NCBI GenBank assembly: GCA_023429135.1
Contig: JAEYWD010000074.1
Span: 1 to 64,000, forward strand
DNA length: 64,000 nucleotides
From: Bacteroidota bacterium
Lineage (GTDB): Bacteria > Bacteroidota > Bacteroidia > Bacteroidales > JAAUTT01
Direction of reading: 5' to 3'
The notes under the pieces were generated by a model that worked only from the letters and a program-made list of their open reading frames with translations, had not been told where the DNA came from and searched no databases. The position numbers were made by a program, and so were the translations under genes. Positions within the stretch are counted from its first letter, which is position 1, and the number at the start of each line of letters is the position of its first letter. Shown one piece after another: positions 61,297 through 64,000 of the stretch.

Positions 61297-64000
61297 TTAA
61301 AAGGTAAGATTGATTCCCACGTTTACAAACCTGTTTTGCGGATATTGTAATCCGTTTTCGTCCATTATTTCAGGCTCTACTCCTACTTTCTTTAAATTAT
61401 CAAGTGAGAAAAGATTGTAACCATTGACATAAACACGGGTTTTTTCAATACCGATTTTTTGTGTTAATAACTTGGGAATGGTATAACCAAGTTCTATGGT
61501 TCTTGCACGCAGGTACTTCACATTCGTAAGCCAGAAGGTTGAATTTCTGTAATTACTGTGTCCTCCGTCGTTCCAACGTAATGCAGGATATTTGCCCGAA
61601 ACCCATTTACTGTTCAGGTCGAAAATATCTTCTCGGTGCCATCTGTCATTGTAAAGCTCGGCCATTAAGTTACCAGTATTCTGGAAGGCAACGCGCATTT
61701 CCCAGTTACGATTGTACGAATACATGGTACCACCTGAGAAGTCGGCTTTGAAGTCAAATCCCTTCCATTCGCAAGAAAAGTTAAGACCATAGTTAACTGT
61801 AGGGTTCTTATCGCGGGCATAACCAATAGGACGAACGTCCTCACCGTTAATCATACCATCTTTATTAACATCTTCATAAATAAAATCACCAGGCAACATG
61901 GTTCTGTTACCCTGACCATCGTTGTTAATTGGGTGATTATTTATTTCATCGAACGATTTAAACTGACCAATTACATTATAACCCCAGTATGTTCCGGCCC
62001 AACGGTCTTCAATTGATGAATAATATCTGTTTAAAGAGCTGCTGAATCGTGGCTTGTAGGTTTCGAGATTGCGAACACGGGCAAATCCAAAGTTACCGCC
62101 AACTACAAAACTAAAACTACCAACTGAGCCATTGTACTGAACCGAACCATCGCCACCAACAACTGCGTCGCTGTTAACATTTTCCTGGGGTAAGCCATAT
62201 CCCAATTCCTGGGGAACAACAACATCGTACTTGTTACCTTTCAAGCCAGTGCGTTTACGGTAGAAATAATCCACAGCACCACTGATTTTACCATTGAAAA
62301 GGCTGAAGTCTGCACCAATATCGGTGATTTTACTTGTAAACCAGCTTAAATTGGTAATGGGCTCTCCTTTATAGCGTGCTCCTTGCATGAGATTGTCATT
62401 GATAATATTGCGGGTAGTAGCATAATTATACCCGGGTAAATAATCGAAAGGTCCAATACCAATATCATCATCCCCTAAAATACCATACGATGCACGGAAT
62501 TTAAAATCGCTCAACACATTGGCAAGACCTGTAAACGATTTGAAGAAATTTTCTTCAGAAATACGCCATCCGGCAGATATTGACGGGAAGAAACCCCAAC
62601 GTTTATTCGAAATAAACTTCCAGGACGCATCTTCGCGAGCCGATAATTCAATATAGTATTTTCTTGCATAATCGTAGTTAAACCGGCCAACATAGCCAAT
62701 TCTGGCTTCTTCCGACTGACGGTCGTCGTAAGTATCCACATTATCAAAATAAAGTAAAGGTAACACGTTGGTTGAAGGTACAGCGTGAACCCATGTTTCC
62801 AGATCCTTCACTTCGATACGCTCAGCAACAAAAACAGCGCCTACATTATGCTTGCCAAAGGTATTCAGATACGTTAACTGGCCCTGATAAACATTTTCAA
62901 ATTTCTTACGGGTTCCGCGTTCCCTCCATGGATTCATCATGGCAAAGGCCTTGTCGTAAGTCTTTTCAGTTTCGTTATAACGGTAGGTCTGATAGGTATA
63001 TTCGTGACCATTCATTACCCTGTCGGCCAGATAGTACGAATATTTACCTGATACAGCAAGACCCTTTACAGGAAGTTGATATTCGGCATTGAAATTAGCC
63101 TGGAAAACACGCCAGTTTTCAGTCCAGTAACCCGATTTATCTTTAGTAAACAATGCCCAGTTGGTATCGTTATGACCAATATCGTTGATATAATCGGGAT
63201 TATCATTTGCGAAAGGACGTTCAGTAGGACGGTTTCTGAAAAGTGCAAAACGTGGAGCCCAATAATCGTCACCGCCAGGAACACCAGGGTTATCGCGTGT
63301 TTCGATACGACCAGTAACCTGCATGCCAACTTTCAGGCTCTTGGATATTTTAGCATCAACGCTCGAGTTAATATTATAGCGTTCAAATGTAAACTGACGA
63401 CCTAAAACCGAATTCTGGAATAAGCGGGTTCCGGAAAGATAGTAGTTAATTCTTTCGTTTCCACCCTGAGCATTGATATTGATAGAATTTAAAGGAGAAT
63501 TAGGTTGAATAATAAAATCGTACCAGTCGAAGCTCTTATAACCGCTCTCTGTACCTGCTTTCCACCGTTCCAATTCGGAAGGAGTAATCTGCGTTGAACG
63601 AGCTAAAGAATTTAATTCAGCATCGGCCTTTCCTGTCATCCATTCGTAGGCATTTACAGTTTCAGGAAAACGGGACCAGTTTTGCCATCCTGTATAGGCA
63701 TCGACATTAATAGTATTTTTAGAACCCACTTTACCACGTTTTGTGGTAACCAGAACAACACCATTTGCGCCACGCGATCCGTAAACCGAAGCTGAAGCAT
63801 CTTTAAGTATTGAAATGCTTTCGATGTCGTTTGGAGAGATATTATTGAATGTTCCGGCATCCTTCTGAAAACCGTCAATTACAAATAAGGGAGCGCCCAT
63901 GTTTCGGATCTGAACATTTGCACCCGAACCCGGGCGACCATCGGCCATACGAAAGCTTACACCAGCTAATTTACCTGCCAGCGCAGCACTCACAGTTGAA
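61297..64000 (-). CDS. SusC/RagA TonB-linked outer-membrane transporter (partial, N-terminus outside window)
   Basis: About 900 residues of a SusC-type protein; the frame is open at base 64000 so the N-terminus lies outside, and the GTG near 63991 is not a start. The plug domain end is seen as PLFVIDGFQKDAGTFNNISP, ISILKDASASVYGSRGANGV, VLVTTKRG. The rest is a 22-strand barrel with aromatic-rich strands and the C-terminal RVYVNGYNLFSLDNLKKVGV, NRFVNVGINLTF ending in Phe. It imports glycan fragments with TonB energy. It heads the operon SusC-SusD-DUF3823-DUF4965-GH127. Confidence 0.95.
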   Translation of the reverse strand, partial: STVSAALAGKLAGVSFRMADGRPGSGANVQIRNMGAPLFVIDGFQKDAGTFNNISPNDIESISILKDASASVYGSRGANGVVLVTTKRGKVGSKNTINVDAYTGWQNWSRFPETVNAYEWMTGKADAELNSLARSTQITPSELERWKAGTESGYKSFDWYDFIIQPNSPLNSININAQGGNERINYYLSGTRLFQNSVLGRQFTFERYNINSSVDAKISKSLKVGMQVTGRIETRDNPGVPGGDDYWAPRFALFRNRPTERPFANDNPDYINDIGHNDTNWALFTKDKSGYWTENWRVFQANFNAEYQLPVKGLAVSGKYSYYLADRVMNGHEYTYQTYRYNETEKTYDKAFAMMNPWRERGTRKKFENVYQGQLTYLNTFGKHNVGAVFVAERIEVKDLETWVHAVPSTNVLPLLYFDNVDTYDDRQSEEARIGYVGRFNYDYARKYYIELSAREDASWKFISNKRWGFFPSISAGWRISEENFFKSFTGLANVLSDFKFRASYGILGDDDIGIGPFDYLPGYNYATTRNIINDNLMQGARYKGEPITNLSWFTSKITDIGADFSLFNGKISGAVDYFYRKRTGLKGNKYDVVVPQELGYGLPQENVNSDAVVGGDGSVQYNGSVGSFSFVVGGNFGFARVRNLETYKPRFSSSLNRYYSSIEDRWAGTYWGYNVIGQFKSFDEINNHPINNDGQGNRTMLPGDFIYEDVNKDGMINGEDVRPIGYARDKNPTVNYGLNFSCEWKGFDFKADFSGGTMYSYNRNWEMRVAFQNTGNLMAELYNDRWHREDIFDLNSKWVSGKYPALRWNDGGHSNYRNSTFWLTNVKYLRARTIELGYTIPKLLTQKIGIEKTRVYVNGYNLFSLDNLKKVGVEPEIMDENGLQYPQNRFVNVGINLTF

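Noticed and set aside
63991..63993. GTG as the start of the SusC protein
   Set aside because: SusC proteins need a signal peptide, carboxypeptidase-like domain and TonB box before this point; the frame stays open to the window edge.
1..64000. tRNA or rRNA genes
   Set aside because: No cloverleaf with a GTTCRA T-loop in the right setting and no rRNA-like stretch was seen on either strand.

Overview
The window looks like chromosomal DNA of a Bacteroidota member, most likely a marine or anaerobic Bacteroidales/Marinilabiliales-type organism. The clues are a SusC/SusD pair with glycoside hydrolases, lipoproteins with late-Cys signal peptides, TAnnTTTG promoter elements, DUF3823, GH127 and DUF4965 families, and many short intergenic palindromic repeats. 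The genus is a guess.

Layout. 1-3.4 kb: the C-terminal end of an RHS polymorphic toxin followed by a decaying array of toxin-tip/immunity cassettes separated by copies of the same linker. 3.4-8.4 kb: a small regulator pair, a beta-CASP RNase, an APC permease and a GlxA-type regulator. 8.4-15.4 kb: a sulfur-handling region. A minus-strand operon (SQR-like flavoprotein, DUF1641, TusE/DsrC-like, DsrE-like) is read divergently from a Crp/Fnr regulator, with two FNR-like boxes between them. A methyltransferase and an OsmC-thioredoxin-DUF302 operon follow. 16-18.8 kb: a TetR regulator and a phosphoesterase operon that share one operator palindrome. 19-24.7 kb: housekeeping and small enzymes, PBP1A, and an ankyrin protein followed by a 21-bp repeat array.

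24.8-33.3 kb is A/T-rich accessory DNA. Its first operon is the most unusual system here: a small EACC1-like membrane protein and a 777-residue protein joining a caspase-like protease (His88/Cys140) to a complete phosphofructokinase-like domain. The operon is bounded by integron-cassette-like sequences, GTTAGGC upstream and its exact complement GCCTAAC downstream, and more attC-like hairpins follow. A group II intron 3' end, a transglutaminase-like protein, DUF3830, NIPSNAP, a Crp/Fnr regulator, an MNT nucleotidyltransferase with a broken HEPN partner, and pseudogene debris make up the rest.

33.3-38.2 kb: secreted proteins, the yjcH-actP acetate transporter operon, and an M23/L,D-transpeptidase gene with a frameshift at an A7 run. 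38.6-53.8 kb: a dense signalling region with five histidine kinases or hybrids, receiver proteins and an NtrC-type sigma54 activator. 53.9-64 kb: a minus-strand polysaccharide utilisation locus, SusC (runs off the window), SusD, DUF3823, DUF4965 protein and GH127 arabinofuranosidase.

A dispersed intergenic repeat family occurs throughout. It is built from degenerate heptanucleotides of the type GTCSAYA, often as two inverted arms, and is found at eight or more sites. All functional calls come from reading motifs by eye; no database search was run.
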